Notes: a model not told the origin generated them from the sequence alone. A DNA stretch of 64,000 bases from Enterococcus cecorum DSM 20682 = ATCC 43198 (GCF_000407565.1 NZ_ASWI01000003.1:359001-423000), one strand, 5' to 3'; counted from the first letter of the stretch, positions 45,301-56,427 are shown. Program-made: numbers and translations.

Positions 45301-45938
45301 ATGGTGCGAGCGATGAAGATGTATGGGCAACGGTTCGTGAAGCTGATTTAGCTAAAGATGCTAAAACAATCCTTTACGACGGACGTACAGGGGAACCATT
45401 CGATGGCCGTATTTCTGTCGGTGTCATGTATATGATCAAATTAGCCCATATGGTTGATGACAAACTACATGCCCGTTCAATTGGACCATACTCATTAGTT
45501 ACCCAACAACCACTTGGAGGTAAAGCTCAATTTGGTGGACAACGTTTCGGGGAAATGGAAGTATGGGCACTGGAAGCTTATGGTGCTGCTTATACCTTAC
45601 AAGAAATCTTAACTTACAAGTCAGATGATGTTGTCGGACGTGTGAAAACTTACGAAGCCATCGTGAAAGGTGAACCAATTCCAAAACCAGGTGTGCCAGA
45701 ATCATTCCGCGTATTAGTCAAAGAATTACAATCTCTTGGTTTAGATATGCGCGTATTAGACATTGACGATCAAGAAATTGAATTACGTGACATGGATGAT
45801 GACGATGATCTAATTACCGTTGATGCTTTAACAAAATATGCTGAAAAACAAAAAGCCCAACAAGAAGCACAACGCAAAGCTGAAGAAGAAGCTTTAGCCG
45901 CTATTCAAGCCGAAGAAGAGGACAACGACGAAGCCTAA
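42336..45938 (+). CDS. rpoB: RNA polymerase beta subunit
   Basis: The 1200-residue beta subunit of RNA polymerase. The start is TTG 42336, giving [20 protein letters not shown] as in other enterococci, with AAGGGGTG seven bases upstream; the GTG at 42327 lies in the RBS. The rifampicin-pocket region reads '[20 protein letters not shown]' then '[17 protein letters not shown]', the susceptible wild-type form as far as I can see. Catalytic and assembly regions '[20 protein letters not shown]', '[11 protein letters not shown]' and '[21 protein letters not shown]' are present. The C-terminus is acidic and Gln-rich. rpoC follows after 116 bases. Confidence 0.97.
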   Translation: MAGHVVKYGKHRERRSFARISEVLELPNLIEIQTDSYQWFLDEGLREMFEDILPIEDFNGNLSLEFVDYELKTPKYDVDEARAHDANYSAPLHVTLRLTNRETGEIKSQEVFFGDFPLMTEQGTFIINGAERVIVSQLVRSPGVYFHGKVDKNGKEGFGSTVIPNRGAWLEMETDSKDISYVRIDRTRKIPLTVLVRALGFGSDDTIFEIFGDSESLRNTIEKDLHKNASDSRTEEGLKDIYERLRPGEPKTADSSRNLLNARFFDPKRYDLAAVGRYKVNKKLDLKTRLLNLTLAETLVDPETGEILVEKGTVLTHQVIDSIAEQLENGLNSVTYYPSEDGVVTEPMTVQVIKVFSPKDPEREINIIGNGYLPSDVRTIRPADIIASMSYFLNLMEGIGKVDDIDHLGNRRIRSVGELLQNQFRIGLARMERVVRERMSIQDTETLTPQQLINIRPVVASIKEFFGSSQLSQFMDQTNPLSELAHKRRLSALGPGGLTRDRAGYEVRDVHYSHYGRMCPIETPEGPNIGLINSLATYAKVNKYGFIETPYRRVDRETGRVTDQIDYLTADIEDHYVVAQANSKLNEDGTFAEPVVMARATSENIEVAVEKVDYMDVSPKQVVAVATACIPFLENDDSNRALMGANMQRQAVPLINPKAPWVGTGMEYKSAHDSGAALLCKHDGIVEYVDASEIRVRREDGTLDKYKVTKFRRSNSGTSYNQRPLVQLHERVAKGDILADGPSMEGGELALGQNVLVAFMTWEGYNYEDAVIMSRRLVKDDVYTSVHIEEYESEARDTKLGPEEITREIPNVGEDALKNLDEMGIIRIGAEVKDGDLLVGKVTPKGVTELSAEERLLHAIFGEKAREVRDTSLRVPHGGGGIVHDVKIFTREAGDELSPGVNMLVRVYIVQKRKIHEGDKMAGRHGNKGVVSRIMPEEDMPFLPDGTPVDIMLNPLGVPSRMNIGQVLELHLGMAARALGIHVATPVFDGASDEDVWATVREADLAKDAKTILYDGRTGEPFDGRISVGVMYMIKLAHMVDDKLHARSIGPYSLVTQQPLGGKAQFGGQRFGEMEVWALEAYGAAYTLQEILTYKSDDVVGRVKTYEAIVKGEPIPKPGVPESFRVLVKELQSLGLDMRVLDIDDQEIELRDMDDDDDLITVDALTKYAEKQKAQQEAQRKAEEEALAAIQAEEEDNDEA

Positions 45939-46054
45939 AATCGTGCTTGTCAAAAGTATAAATGAATGATAAGTAGTGGCAGAAGGGATGATTTTCTGCC
46001 CGCTTATCTTGCTGTATAAAATCGAGTGAAAAAAGGAAATGGAGGGAACCCCTT

Positions 46055-49000
46055 TTGATCGATGTAAATAATTTCGAAAGTATGCAAATAGGTTTGGCTT
46101 CTCCCGAGAAAATCAGAAGCTGGTCTTTTGGTGAAGTAAAAAAACCAGAAACCATTAACTATCGTACCTTAAAGCCTGAACGCGAAGGCTTGTTTGATGA
46201 ACGTATTTTCGGTCCTACAAAAGACTGGGAATGTGCTTGTGGTAAATATAAGAGAATCCGCTACAAAGGGATTACTTGTGACCGTTGTGGGGTAGAAGTA
46301 ACTCGTTCTAAAGTGCGCCGCGAACGTATGGGCCACATCGAATTAGCCGCTCCTGTATCACATATTTGGTACTTCAAAGGGATTCCATCACGTATGGGAT
46401 TAGTCCTAGATATGAGCCCTCGTGCATTAGAAGAAATCATCTATTTTGCTTCTTATGTCGTAATCGATCCAGGTAACACAAGCTTAGAGAAAAAACAATT
46501 ATTAACAGAACGTGAATACCGTGAAAAACGTGAACAATACGGCCAAGAATTTACGGCTGCGATGGGTGCTGAAGCGGTGAAACAATTATTAGAAGGTGTC
46601 GATTTAGAAGCAGAAGTTGCTGAATTAAAAGAAGAATTAAAAACAGCTTCTGGTCAAAAACGTACACGCGCGATCCGTCGTTTGGATATTTTAGAAGCAT
46701 TCCGGTCTTCTGGTAATAAACCAAGCTGGATGGTGATGGATGTTATTCCAGTTATCCCACCTGATTTACGTCCAATGGTTCAATTAGAAGGTGGCCGTTT
46801 TGCGACTTCTGACTTGAATGACTTATATCGTCGTGTGATTAACCGTAATAATCGTTTGAAACGTTTATTAGACTTAAATGCACCAAGTATCATCGTTCAA
46901 AACGAAAAACGTATGTTACAAGAAGCGGTGGATGCCTTAATTGACAATGGTCGTCGTGGCCGTCCAGTAACAGGTCCAGGTAACCGTCCATTGAAATCTC
47001 TATCACACATGTTGAAAGGGAAACAAGGTCGCTTCCGTCAAAACTTATTAGGTAAACGTGTTGACTACTCTGGACGTTCAGTTATCGTAGTTGGACCATT
47101 CTTGAAGATGTATCAATGTGGTTTACCAAAAGAAATGGCGATTGAATTATTCAAACCATTCGTCATGCATGAATTAGTGAAACGCGAATTAGCTTCAAAT
47201 ATTAAAAATGCTAAACGCAAAATTGAACGTCAAGAAGATGATGTTTGGGATGTATTGGAAGATGTAATTAAAGAACACCCAGTACTACTTAACCGCGCAC
47301 CTACCTTGCACCGTCTAGGTATCCAAGCCTTTGAACCAGTCTTAGTGGAAGGCCGTGCGATTCGTTTGCACCCATTAGTATGTGAAGCCTACAATGCGGA
47401 CTTTGACGGGGACCAAATGGCGGTTCACGTACCATTGAATGAAGAAGCTCAAGCCGAAGCAAGAATATTGATGTTAGCGGCTCAAAACATCTTGAACCCT
47501 AAAGATGGTAAACCAGTCGTAACTCCTTCTCAAGATATGGTCTTAGGTAACTACTACTTAACCATGGAAGAAGCTGGTCGTGAAGGTGAAGGTATGATCT
47601 TCCGCGATATGGACGAAGCGGTAACTGCATGGCGCAATGGCTATGTGCACCTACATTCTCGTATCGCTGTGAATCCAAATACCTTAGGGGACAAACCATT
47701 TACTGAAGAACAAAAATCTAAGTTAATGGTAACGACTGTTGGTAAGATTATCTTTAACTCAATCATGCCACAAGAATTCCCTTACTTAAACGAACCAAGT
47801 AGCTTTAACTTAACCGTCCAAACACCAGATAAATACTTTGTTGCACCTGGTACGGACATTAAAGCGTTAATTGCGGGTCAAGAATTAGTTGCCCCATTCA
47901 AGAAGAAAGACTTAGGAAATATTATCGCTGAAGTCTTCAAACGTTTCAAAGTCACTGAAACTTCTCACATGCTAGATAGAATGAAAGACTTAGGTTACAA
48001 ACATTCTACTTTAGCGGGTATTACTGTAGGGATTGCCGATATCATGGTCTTACACGAAAAACATGATATTATTGAAAATGCCCACAAACAAGTCGACAAT
48101 ATTACGCGTACTTTCCGTCGTGGTTTGATTACGGATGAAGAAAGATATGAGCGTGTTATCGGTGTTTGGAATGATGCCAAAGACCAAATTCAAAAGAAAC
48201 TGATGGAAGGTTTGGATTCTAAAAACCCAATCTTCATGATGTCAGATTCTGGAGCTCGTGGTAACATCTCTAACTTTACACAGCTTGCCGGAATGCGTGG
48301 TTTGATGGCCGCTCCAAATGGTCGAATCATGGAATTGCCAATCATCTCTAACTTTCGTGAAGGACTATCTGTCTTGGAAATGTTCATCTCTACTCACGGG
48401 GCTCGTAAAGGAATGACCGATACTGCCTTGAAGACTGCCGACTCAGGTTACTTAACTCGTCGTTTGGTTGACGTGGCACAAGATGTCATTATTCGTGAAG
48501 ATGATTGTGGTACTGACCGCGGTTTAGTTATCCGTGCGATTAAAGAAGGTAACGAAAACATTGAATCTCTTGAAGAACGCATGATTGGTCGTTATACTCG
48601 TAAATCTGTTATCAATCCAAATACTGGTGAAGTAATCATTGGTTCAAATGAATTGATTACCGAAGATATTGCCAAACAAATCGTGGATGCAGGGATTGAA
48701 GAAGTAACGATTCGTTCAGTATTTACATGTAATACACGTCACGGGGTATGTAAACACTGTTATGGACGCAACTTGGCTACTGGTAGTGAAGTTGAAGTCG
48801 GTGAAGCAGTCGGTACAATCGCTGCGCAATCAATCGGTGAACCTGGTACTCAGTTAACCATGCGTACTTTCCATACCGGTGGGGTTGCCGGAGATGATAT
48901 CACTCAAGGTCTTCCTCGTGTCCAAGAAATTTTCGAAGCACGTAATCCTAAAGGACAAGCCGTGATCACTGAAGTAACTGGTGAAGTCATTGAGATTAAT

Positions 49001-49711
49001 GAAGAAGCTTCAACTCGTACTAAAGAAGTTACAATTAAAGGTAAAACCGATACTCGTACTTATACTGTTCCATTTACTGCGCGTATGAAAGTGGCTCAAG
49101 GCGACATCGTACACCGTGGTCAACCATTAACAGAAGGTTCAATTGATCCTAAACAATTACTTCAAGTTCGCGATGTATTATCTGTTGAAACTTACCTATT
49201 GCGCGAAGTACAACGTGTATACCGTATGCAAGGGGTAGAAATCGGGGATAAACATATCGAAGTAATGGTTCGTCAAATGTTACGTAAAGTCCGTGTAATG
49301 GATCCAGGTGACACAAACATCTTACCAGGTACTTTAATGGATATTGCTGACTTTAAAGACCAAAACTACGAAACAATCGTAAACGGTGGTGTGCCAGCAA
49401 CTTCTCGTCCAGTATTGCTAGGTATTACGAAAGCATCCTTGGAAACAAACAGCTTCTTATCTGCTGCTTCCTTCCAAGAAACAACTCGTGTGTTAACAGA
49501 TGCTGCTATCCGCGGTAAGAAAGATCCATTGCTAGGATTGAAGGAAAATGTTATCATCGGTAAGATTATTCCTGCAGGTACTGGTATGGCTCGTTACCGC
49601 AATATGGAACCAAAAGAAGCAACTTTAACGAGCGAAAACGTGTATAGCATTTCTGATGTAGAAGCACAACTAGCTGCCGAAGATGCTTTAAACAATAACG
49701 ATTTACTATAA
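46055..49711 (+). CDS. rpoC: RNA polymerase beta-prime subunit
   Basis: The 1218-residue beta-prime subunit, starting at TTG 46055 ([20 protein letters not shown]) after GGAGGGAACC. The zinc-binding '[20 protein letters not shown]' is near residue 60. The catalytic magnesium loop is '[16 protein letters not shown]'. The second zinc site 'DDCGTDRG' plus '[13 protein letters not shown]', the trigger loop region and '[21 protein letters not shown]' are all intact. It is cotranscribed with rpoB; a terminator follows. Confidence 0.97.
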   Translation: MIDVNNFESMQIGLASPEKIRSWSFGEVKKPETINYRTLKPEREGLFDERIFGPTKDWECACGKYKRIRYKGITCDRCGVEVTRSKVRRERMGHIELAAPVSHIWYFKGIPSRMGLVLDMSPRALEEIIYFASYVVIDPGNTSLEKKQLLTEREYREKREQYGQEFTAAMGAEAVKQLLEGVDLEAEVAELKEELKTASGQKRTRAIRRLDILEAFRSSGNKPSWMVMDVIPVIPPDLRPMVQLEGGRFATSDLNDLYRRVINRNNRLKRLLDLNAPSIIVQNEKRMLQEAVDALIDNGRRGRPVTGPGNRPLKSLSHMLKGKQGRFRQNLLGKRVDYSGRSVIVVGPFLKMYQCGLPKEMAIELFKPFVMHELVKRELASNIKNAKRKIERQEDDVWDVLEDVIKEHPVLLNRAPTLHRLGIQAFEPVLVEGRAIRLHPLVCEAYNADFDGDQMAVHVPLNEEAQAEARILMLAAQNILNPKDGKPVVTPSQDMVLGNYYLTMEEAGREGEGMIFRDMDEAVTAWRNGYVHLHSRIAVNPNTLGDKPFTEEQKSKLMVTTVGKIIFNSIMPQEFPYLNEPSSFNLTVQTPDKYFVAPGTDIKALIAGQELVAPFKKKDLGNIIAEVFKRFKVTETSHMLDRMKDLGYKHSTLAGITVGIADIMVLHEKHDIIENAHKQVDNITRTFRRGLITDEERYERVIGVWNDAKDQIQKKLMEGLDSKNPIFMMSDSGARGNISNFTQLAGMRGLMAAPNGRIMELPIISNFREGLSVLEMFISTHGARKGMTDTALKTADSGYLTRRLVDVAQDVIIREDDCGTDRGLVIRAIKEGNENIESLEERMIGRYTRKSVINPNTGEVIIGSNELITEDIAKQIVDAGIEEVTIRSVFTCNTRHGVCKHCYGRNLATGSEVEVGEAVGTIAAQSIGEPGTQLTMRTFHTGGVAGDDITQGLPRVQEIFEARNPKGQAVITEVTGEVIEINEEASTRTKEVTIKGKTDTRTYTVPFTARMKVAQGDIVHRGQPLTEGSIDPKQLLQVRDVLSVETYLLREVQRVYRMQGVEIGDKHIEVMVRQMLRKVRVMDPGDTNILPGTLMDIADFKDQNYETIVNGGVPATSRPVLLGITKASLETNSFLSAASFQETTRVLTDAAIRGKKDPLLGLKENVIIGKIIPAGTGMARYRNMEPKEATLTSENVYSISDVEAQLAAEDALNNNDLL

Positions 49712-49728
49712 TCAATCATAGAACAAAA

Positions 49729-49756
49729 GGCTCAGGAGCAATTCCTGGGCTTTTTG
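49729..49756 (+). terminator. Terminator of rpoBC
   Basis: GCTCAGGA pairs with TCCTGGGC (49743-49750), followed by TTTTTGTG. Confidence 0.85.
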
Positions 49757-49889
49757 TGTATCCTGAAAAAGGTCATCAACTTAGAAGATTCAGTCGTAAG
49801 CCTCAGGAAATATAGTAAGTAAACGGTTAAAATGAAACTAGCAAAAGAATTCAGGATGTGAGTCGGGGAATCTAAAGGATGTGGTTTGC

Positions 49890-49991
49890 ATGGACTCAAA
49901 TTTCAAAAACCATTTTATTGCTGGGTCGGTTGAAGTGGTGTTGCATGTCATTGTAGAAGGAATCGTCTGGTTGCTAGAAAGTCTAAGTTAA
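49890..49991 (+). CDS. Possible small amphipathic membrane peptide (33 aa)
   Basis: ATG 49890 is preceded by AAAGGATGTGG, a good RBS at the right distance, and reads MDSNFKNHFIAGSVEVVLHV followed by IVEGIVWLLESLS. One amphipathic or membrane helix spans about residues 9-30. It ends just before a strong bidirectional hairpin. The AAGGATGTG motif resembles the flank of the nested-hairpin repeats, so the RBS could also be a repeat remnant (a second copy is at 49853). Whether it is expressed is unknown. Confidence 0.4.
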   Translation: MDSNFKNHFIAGSVEVVLHVIVEGIVWLLESLS

Positions 49992-49995
49992 AACA

Positions 49996-50037
49996 AAAAG
50001 TCTATCCACCTCGTATTTAAATGTGGGATAGACTTTT
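49996..50037. terminator. Bidirectional terminator
   Basis: AAAAGTCTATCCAC pairs with GTGGGATAGACTTTT between convergent genes; A and T runs serve both strands. Confidence 0.85.
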
Positions 50038-50057
50038 TTGATTTGAGAAATGAATGG

Positions 50058-50591
50058 TTACTCGGTAATAAATTTATAAAAGGTAATATCCGCTTTTCCG
50101 GCTTGTTTGGTATGCTTATAGGTTTTGGTGTCAAGTCCGCCAATTTCAAAGCCACAAGCAAGATAAAAGCGGCAGGCATCTAGATTATTATCTTGTGCGA
50201 TGACCGTTAAGCCTTTATAACCTGCACCTATCGCATATTGATAGGCTGCCTGGATAAGCTGTTTGCCGATTCCTTTGCCACGTAAGGCTTGCTTTACTTT
50301 TAAATCAGATACATAGCAGCAAGGACCAAATCCTGGTGTTAGGATAGCCAAGCCGACACAGGTTTGCTCTTCGTAAGCGCCGAGAAAGATAGTATCCTTT
50401 TTCATTTCCTCATACTGATAGTTTTCATCGGGAAAGGTCATTTCAGTGATTTGTTCAGGAGAAAAGTATATTTCCTCGTGGTGCCGTCCTGTTTCATCAT
50501 AGCGAATCTTCATCTTACCGCGCAGTAAAAACGGCTCATTTTCTAGGTTAATATCTTGCGCATGGGTTTCCTCAATCAATCGAATGTCCAT
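50058..50591 (-). CDS. GNAT-family N-acetyltransferase
   Basis: A 177-residue acetyl-CoA-dependent transferase. The acetyl-CoA motif A is 'VSDLKVKQALRGKGIGKQLIQAAYQYA' (R/Q-x-x-G-x-G), followed by 'KGLTVIAQDNNLDACRFYLACGFEIGG', the usual motif B. The first 60 residues are specific to the subgroup. Substrate unknown; related proteins act on small amines or protein N-termini. Single gene on the minus strand, with AAAGAAGGATA before the ATG. Confidence 0.85.
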   Translation of the reverse strand: MDIRLIEETHAQDINLENEPFLLRGKMKIRYDETGRHHEEIYFSPEQITEMTFPDENYQYEEMKKDTIFLGAYEEQTCVGLAILTPGFGPCCYVSDLKVKQALRGKGIGKQLIQAAYQYAIGAGYKGLTVIAQDNNLDACRFYLACGFEIGGLDTKTYKHTKQAGKADITFYKFITE

Positions 50592-50748
50592 GATTATCCT
50601 TCTTTCACTTTATTTTTCTTTCATTCTAGCATATGGATGACAAGATACAGCGGAATTTAGTAAAAAATCCTTTTTTCGCTTGCCTTAAAGTTAGGTTTAA
50701 GGTGTATGATAGTTTTTGTACAATAATACATAAAAGGATTGATGAAAC

Positions 50749-52503
50749 ATGATTCTTGAAAAAATTACTGATGCCAAAGATTTAAAACAATTAAATCGGG
50801 CGCAACTACATACTTTAGTCGATGAAGCGCGCACTGCTTTATTGAACAAAATTAGTCAACACGGCGGTCACAATGGGCCAAATTTAGGCGTGGTCGAAAT
50901 GACTGTGGCTTTACATCGTGTGTTCAATTCACCGGTGGATAAGTTGGTTTTTGATATTTCACACCAAACTTATATCCACAAGATGTTAACGGGTCGTGCC
51001 CAAGCCTTTTTAGATCCTGCGCATTTTGATGATGTGTCTGGCTATACCAACCCGAAAGAAAGCGAACATGACTTATTCACCGTGGGGCATACTTCGACTT
51101 CGCTGGCTTTAGCTAATGGGATTGCGGTGGCCCGTGATTTAAAGCAAGAAAATTACAATGTTGTGGCGTTAATTGGCGATGGTTCATTGTCTGGTGGATT
51201 AGCCTTTGAAGGATTGAATAATATCGCCGAACAAAACAGCAATATCATCGTGATTGTAAACGATAATGACCAATCAATTGCGGATAACTTCGGTGGGCTA
51301 TATCGTAATTTAAAAGCTTTGCGCGAATCAAATGGTCAAGCGAAAGATAATTTCTTTCAATCACTGGGCTTTGAATATCATTATTTAGACGAAGGCAATG
51401 ATTTAGATGCTTTAATCGACTTGTTTGAATCGGTCAAAGATGTGGATCACCCTGTGTTGTTACATGTGCATACGGTGAAGGGAAAGGGCTTCAAGTTCGC
51501 AGAAGAAAATCGTGAAAAATTCCATGCAGGTGGTCCATTTAGTCTTGAAACCGGTGAATATGTCAAACGTGGCACTGGGGCGAAAACTTACAGCAATCTC
51601 ACCACAGAATTTTTGTGGGATAAAATGCAAAAGGATAAAACAGTGGTCGCAGTGAATGCAGGTACTCCGATGATGCTATTTAATCCTGAACAACGCAAAC
51701 AATTAGGCAAACAATTTATTGATGTCGGTATTGCCGAACAACAAGCAGCAACCATGACGGCAGGATTGGCTAAAAATGGCACTAAACCAGTCTGGGCTGT
51801 ATATTCAACCTTTATGCAAAGAAGCTATGACCAAATATCCCATGACTTAGCCTTAAATGATTTACCGGGCACGATTTTGGTGTACAGTGCTTCGGTGAAT
51901 GGTATGAATGATGAAAGCCACCTAGGGATTTTTGATATTCCATTTTTAAGTCATATTCCAAACCTAGTTTATCTTGCACCAACGAATCAAGAAGAATATT
52001 TGGCAATGCTAGACTGGTCCTTGGAACAAACCCATCATCCAATAGCCATTCGTGTGCCAGTGGGGCCATTACGCAGCACAGGAAAAGCAGATACGACGGA
52101 TTACAATCAACTTTATCAAAATGAAGTCGTCCAAGCAGGAAGCAAGGTCGCTGTAATGGGTGTCGGTAATTTCTTTGGTTTAGCGGAAGAAGTCATCGCC
52201 GCACTAGCTAAGGAAAATATCCAAGCAACCTTGATTAATCCTAAATTTATCTCTGGTGTGGATGAAAAATTATTAACGGAATTAGCCAATAATCATCAAC
52301 TAGTGGTGACGTTAGAAGATGGCATTACGGATGGCGGCTATGGTCAAACAATCGCAAGCTTTTTAGGCAATACCGATGTGAAGGTGCAAAATTACGGTTT
52401 AGATAAAGCTTTCCATGACCGTTATGTAGCCAGTGAATTATTAGCTGAAAATGGTATCACGGTGGAAAATATTGTGAAAAATATTTTAGCAGTGGTCAAA
52501 TAA
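50749..52503 (+). CDS. DXS-like thiamine-diphosphate transketolase
   Basis: A 584-residue member of the 1-deoxyxylulose-5-phosphate synthase family. It has the family order: 'NKISQHGGHNGPNLGVVEMTVAL', 'KLVFDISHQTYIHKML' (DXS: FDVGHQxYPHK), the ThDP motif 'IGDGSLSGGLAFEGLNNIAE...NDN', 'GIAEQQAATMTAGLAKNG' with the catalytic Glu, and a C-terminal transketolase domain. It is shorter than true DXS (about 620), and 'HTSTSLALANGIAVA' and 'GDGSLSGG' deviate from the usual 'GDGAMTAG'. Enterococci make isoprenoids by the mevalonate route, so this enzyme probably serves another purpose, perhaps DXP for thiamine/pyridoxal or a sugar transketolase reaction. No other MEP gene is near. Confidence 0.8.
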   Translation: MILEKITDAKDLKQLNRAQLHTLVDEARTALLNKISQHGGHNGPNLGVVEMTVALHRVFNSPVDKLVFDISHQTYIHKMLTGRAQAFLDPAHFDDVSGYTNPKESEHDLFTVGHTSTSLALANGIAVARDLKQENYNVVALIGDGSLSGGLAFEGLNNIAEQNSNIIVIVNDNDQSIADNFGGLYRNLKALRESNGQAKDNFFQSLGFEYHYLDEGNDLDALIDLFESVKDVDHPVLLHVHTVKGKGFKFAEENREKFHAGGPFSLETGEYVKRGTGAKTYSNLTTEFLWDKMQKDKTVVAVNAGTPMMLFNPEQRKQLGKQFIDVGIAEQQAATMTAGLAKNGTKPVWAVYSTFMQRSYDQISHDLALNDLPGTILVYSASVNGMNDESHLGIFDIPFLSHIPNLVYLAPTNQEEYLAMLDWSLEQTHHPIAIRVPVGPLRSTGKADTTDYNQLYQNEVVQAGSKVAVMGVGNFFGLAEEVIAALAKENIQATLINPKFISGVDEKLLTELANNHQLVVTLEDGITDGGYGQTIASFLGNTDVKVQNYGLDKAFHDRYVASELLAENGITVENIVKNILAVVK

Positions 52504-52515
52504 TCGATGACAAAG

Positions 52516-52546
52516 GAAGGGTGGATGAGCTGCCCTTCTTTTTTGT
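52516..52546 (+). terminator. Terminator
   Basis: GAAGGG (52516-52521) pairs with CCCTTC (52533-52538), then TTTTTT. Confidence 0.75.
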
Positions 52547-52637
52547 GGTTTAAAGGAATTTCCTTGCAAAACGTTGGTATTTTCTTTATCATAAGTTTAG
52601 CAACAAAAGTTAGATAATTTAATGGAAAGATTTGAAA

Positions 52638-53648
52638 ATGAAAAAAGTATTGAGTATTATCGTCCCTAGTTATAATTCCCAGGATTATTTAAAGCGTTGT
52701 GTGGAATCTTTGCTTATTGGGGGCAGTCGGGTTGAAATTTTAATCGTCAATGATGGGTCAAAAGATAACACCGGCAAGATTGCGGATGACTATCAAGCGC
52801 AATACCCAGAGATTGTACGAGCGATTCATCAAGAAAATGGTGGGCATGGTGAGGCAGTCAATACGGGCATCAAGCATGCGAAAGGTGAGTATGTGAAAGT
52901 CGTGGATAGCGATGACTGGGTGGATCCAGATGCTTATGAAAAGATTTTAGACTGTTTAGCTAGTTTCACTGAGCCGATTGATTTATTGATTAGTAATTAC
53001 GTTTATGAAAAACAAGGGGCCAAACGTAAGAAAGTCATCGAATATACGTCCTTTTTACCAACGAATCAAGTATTTAGCTGGGAGGCGACCAAGCGTTTTC
53101 CAGTGGGTAAGTATTTATTGATGCATTCGGTGATTTATCGTCGGCAATTATTGTTATCGCAGCATTTAGTTTTACCTAAGCATACTTTTTATGTGGATAA
53201 TTTGTATGTTTTTGAGCCACTACCCGCTGTGAAGAAAATGTATTATTTAGATGTTGATTTTTATCGCTATTATATTGGGCGCGAGGATCAGTCTGTCAAT
53301 GAGCAAGTGATGATCAAGCGTATTGACCAACAACTGTATATTAATCGCCGGATGATTGCTTTTTTTGCGCAACATCCAACGACTGATAAGAATTTGCAAG
53401 CCTATATGTTTAAGTATGCTGAGATTATTACGATGATTTCGTCGGTGTTATTGATTAAAGAAGGCAGTCAGGAAAGTTTGGCCAAGAAACGCGAATTATG
53501 GCAATATATCCGCAAGCAAGATGTGAAGCTTTATCGCAAGTTGCGCCGTGGCTTCTTTGGTTTTGGTGTGCATTTACCAGGTAAGTCTGGCCGCATCATA
53601 GTGATAGGTTTTTATCGTTTGGTGCATAAATTATATGGTTTTAATTAA
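52638..53648 (+). CDS. Family 2 glycosyltransferase
   Basis: A 336-residue GT-A fold transferase. 'LSIIVPSYNSQDYLKRCVESLL' and 'EILIVNDGSKDNTGKIADDY' bind the nucleotide sugar, 'HQENGGHGEAVNTGIKHAKG' follows, and 'YVKVVDSDDWVDPDAYEKIL' holds the DxD-type metal motif. The C-terminal region is helical and basic with no clear membrane helix. The acceptor is unknown: wall teichoic or exopolysaccharide decoration is usual for such solitary genes. ATG 52638 is chosen over the TTG two codons upstream. Followed by a terminator. Confidence 0.88.
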   Translation: MKKVLSIIVPSYNSQDYLKRCVESLLIGGSRVEILIVNDGSKDNTGKIADDYQAQYPEIVRAIHQENGGHGEAVNTGIKHAKGEYVKVVDSDDWVDPDAYEKILDCLASFTEPIDLLISNYVYEKQGAKRKKVIEYTSFLPTNQVFSWEATKRFPVGKYLLMHSVIYRRQLLLSQHLVLPKHTFYVDNLYVFEPLPAVKKMYYLDVDFYRYYIGREDQSVNEQVMIKRIDQQLYINRRMIAFFAQHPTTDKNLQAYMFKYAEIITMISSVLLIKEGSQESLAKKRELWQYIRKQDVKLYRKLRRGFFGFGVHLPGKSGRIIVIGFYRLVHKLYGFN

Positions 53649-53652
53649 CAAA

Positions 53653-53687
53653 GGGGCATCTGTCTGAGCTAGGCAGGTGTCTTTTTC
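53653..53687 (+). terminator. Terminator
   Basis: GGCATCTGTCT pairs with AGGCAGGTGTC (53671-53681), with G-U pairs, followed by TTTTT. Confidence 0.75.
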
Positions 53688-53731
53688 TGCCATAGTATCG
53701 TCTTTGAGATTTTGTTAAAATAAATACATAA

Positions 53732-54645
<914 letters not shown>

Positions 54646-54656
54646 AGAGTTTGTGA

Positions 54657-54700
54657 TAAAAGATACGGAGTTGCTGGATTTTGAGGGCTGCGTATCTTTT
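54657..54700 (+). terminator. Terminator after the GH1 remnant
   Basis: AAAAGATACG pairs with CGTATCTTTTT around a 22-base loop. Confidence 0.75.
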
Positions 54701-54768
54701 TATTGCCTTTAAAACTTCTATTTGATAGTCTTTTTAGCGAGTATGTCCACTTGATAAGGTGAAAACGC

Positions 54769-54890
54769 TTGTGAAAAAACACGCAATAAGTTATAATAAA
54801 TGCATAAGAAACAATCTCAAGCAGAGGTTTGTTGAACTTTTGAGCGCAAGGCGAGCTTCATGCGAGACGGTTATTTCTTTACTACTTTTT
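54769..54890 (+). ncRNA. Possible short transcript with its own promoter
   Basis: TTGTGA (54769-54774), 17 bases, TATAAT (54792-54797) is a good promoter with no proper gene behind it: only an 11-codon ORF (MHKKQSQAEVC) without an RBS before the hairpin at 54893. A small RNA or an antisense transcript toward bioY is possible. No known RNA family recognised. Confidence 0.35.
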
Positions 54891-54892
54891 AA

Positions 54893-54926
54893 AAATGCCG
54901 ATGGGAATTGCTTCTCATCGGCATTT
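54893..54926 (-). terminator. Terminator of bioY
   Basis: AAATGCCGATG (54893-54903) and CATCGGCATTT (54916-54926) are perfect arms. On the minus strand a TTTTT follows, so it mainly ends bioY. Confidence 0.8.
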
Positions 54927-54932
54927 GTATGT

Positions 54933-55478
54933 TTATCGTAAACGTCTAGCCATGACTTTGTGTAAAGCCGTAGCAATGGTGGTATAAACGGCAATTTCGC
55001 CAATAACTGGTAAAGCAAACGGTAAGGTCCCGGCAATTAAGGCAGCTTTGACGCTCATGCCAGCAATGAATGGTAAGCATAGCCATAATGAACCAAGCAC
55101 TAAATAAATCATCGCGGCACAGACGTTGGCTACAAAGATATTGATCCAAGTTTTTTGACGATTACGCAAGAAAAGAGCGGCTAGTACAGCGTAAACGAAA
55201 AAGGATGGAAGGTAGCCACCACTTGGCGTTAAGAAGGCAGCGATCCCACCATGAGCCCCAGCGAATACTGGTAAACCTAGTGCTCCTAAGGCTAAGTAAG
55301 CTAAAATGGTTGCCCCGGCCCAAGGTAAAGGTAATAAGGTACCAATCATACCCACGCCTAAGGGTTGCAAGGTTAAAGGAATCATCGGTAATGGCAAGAC
55401 GATTTGAGCGCAGATAATTAATAAGGCTAATAAAATAGCAGAAAAAGCTAGATAAAAAGTGCGATTTGGACTTTTCAT
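54933..55478 (-). CDS. bioY: Biotin ECF transporter S component BioY
   Basis: Membrane substrate-binding component for biotin uptake, 181 residues with about six helices. The BioY motifs are present: 'LPMIPLTLQPLGVGMIGTLL' near the N-terminus and 'GALGLPVFAGAHGGIAAFLTPSGGYL', which forms the biotin pocket. It would work with the shared EcfA/EcfT module encoded elsewhere. ATG 55478 follows TAGGAGTG at eight bases; an upstream GTG is rejected. A promoter on the minus strand (TTGTAG at 55549-55554, TATACT at 55525-55530) is plausible. A biotin repressor site was not identified. Confidence 0.92.
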   Translation of the reverse strand: MKSPNRTFYLAFSAILLALLIICAQIVLPLPMIPLTLQPLGVGMIGTLLPLPWAGATILAYLALGALGLPVFAGAHGGIAAFLTPSGGYLPSFFVYAVLAALFLRNRQKTWINIFVANVCAAMIYLVLGSLWLCLPFIAGMSVKAALIAGTLPFALPVIGEIAVYTTIATALHKVMARRLR

Positions 55479-55800
55479 TTGATTCACTCCTAAATTGTAT
55501 GATTTTGTTGTTTAATCGTTTTTGAGTATAGCACAGAGTATAAATAAACTACAACAGTTACGCTTGTGACATAAGTTATTTGTGTTTGTTGTATATAGTA
55601 GTTATTTATTATATTATCAATAAATGATTACGCTTAAAGTTTTTGAGTTGTGAAGTGTGTCGGTTATTTATATTTGGTGTTTGAAGTACAGATCGGACGA
55701 CTGTTTGAATAAAGTTTTCACAAATTTAATGTTTGGGATACGTTTGCTTGCCTGTTTCTTTTTGGTATAATAGGAAAAAAGACAGAGAAGTGGTGTTACA
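55479..55800. promoter_or_regulatory. Divergent intergenic region, bioY / anchored protein
   Basis: No gene. It holds the bioY promoter on the minus strand and, for the plus-strand gene, TTGCTT (55744-55749) with an extended -10 TGGTATAAT (TATAAT 55766-55771). CTACAACA (55549-55556) and a later TGTTGTA (about 55588) form a loose inverted repeat. Confidence 0.5.
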
Positions 55801-56412
55801 ATGAAGAAAAATAAACGGTTTATCGGATTTGTGAGTGTGCTAATTGCTTTAATTATTCTTGTGCCGGTAATTGGTCTATTTGTGATGACCTCTCCTGAAA
55901 AAAAGGTAGAGCAAACAACGCCGACATCCACGCATGTTAGTAAAGTCAAAAAGAATCAAAAGCCAAAGACGACGAAAACGAGTGAGACTACGCCAGCTGT
56001 TGTCAAAGAAGCACAACCTCAGTCAACCGTAGATACGCCTACTAATAATCAAACGACTACGACTTCGAGCACAACGACTGTCAATCAAGGCCAAAATGCT
56101 TCCAACCAAAATAGTCAAGCAACGCCAAGTACGCCAACGCCTAGTGCTACGCCAAAATTTACTGCCCAAGAAGCAATTGCCGTGGCGCAAAGTTACTATG
56201 ATCGGACGGGACTTTCACCTAGCAATATGCATTTTGATATTGAGGATACGCATCAAGTGTTAGTCGGTAGCGATGGCAAGACGTATTGGCATGTGATTGG
56301 CTTTGTCGATGGCAGTCCTTACATGGCTTATGATATCGCCGTTGATAATGGCACGATTCATGATGGTGTGCTTTATGCGCAAGGTCAAGGAAATTTTGTG
56401 CCTGCAGAATAA
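55801..56412 (+). CDS. Membrane-anchored Thr-rich surface protein (203 aa)
   Basis: Probably an extracellular protein held by one N-terminal helix (about residues 8-29, 'FIGFVSVLIALIILVPVIGLF'). A long disordered Thr/Ser/Pro/Asn/Gln linker (about 32-118) spans the wall, and a C-terminal domain of about 80 residues ('FTAQEAIAVAQSYYDRTGLS', 'YWHVIGFVDGSPYMAYDIAV') resembles a PepSY-like or small lipoprotein fold. There is no LPxTG signal and no lipobox. Function unknown. ATG follows AGAAGTGGTG, and the gene has its own promoter with an extended -10. Confidence 0.7.
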   Translation: MKKNKRFIGFVSVLIALIILVPVIGLFVMTSPEKKVEQTTPTSTHVSKVKKNQKPKTTKTSETTPAVVKEAQPQSTVDTPTNNQTTTTSSTTTVNQGQNASNQNSQATPSTPTPSATPKFTAQEAIAVAQSYYDRTGLSPSNMHFDIEDTHQVLVGSDGKTYWHVIGFVDGSPYMAYDIAVDNGTIHDGVLYAQGQGNFVPAE

Positions 56413-56427
56413 CTGAGACTGCGAGTT

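Noticed and set aside
42336-45938. Rifampicin-resistance change in rpoB
   Set aside because: The pocket residues read as the usual susceptible sequence (Q, D, H and S positions unchanged as far as visible).
42596-49557. Many minus-strand ORFs inside rpoB and rpoC
   Set aside because: Shadows of highly biased core codons; no RBS or family similarity.
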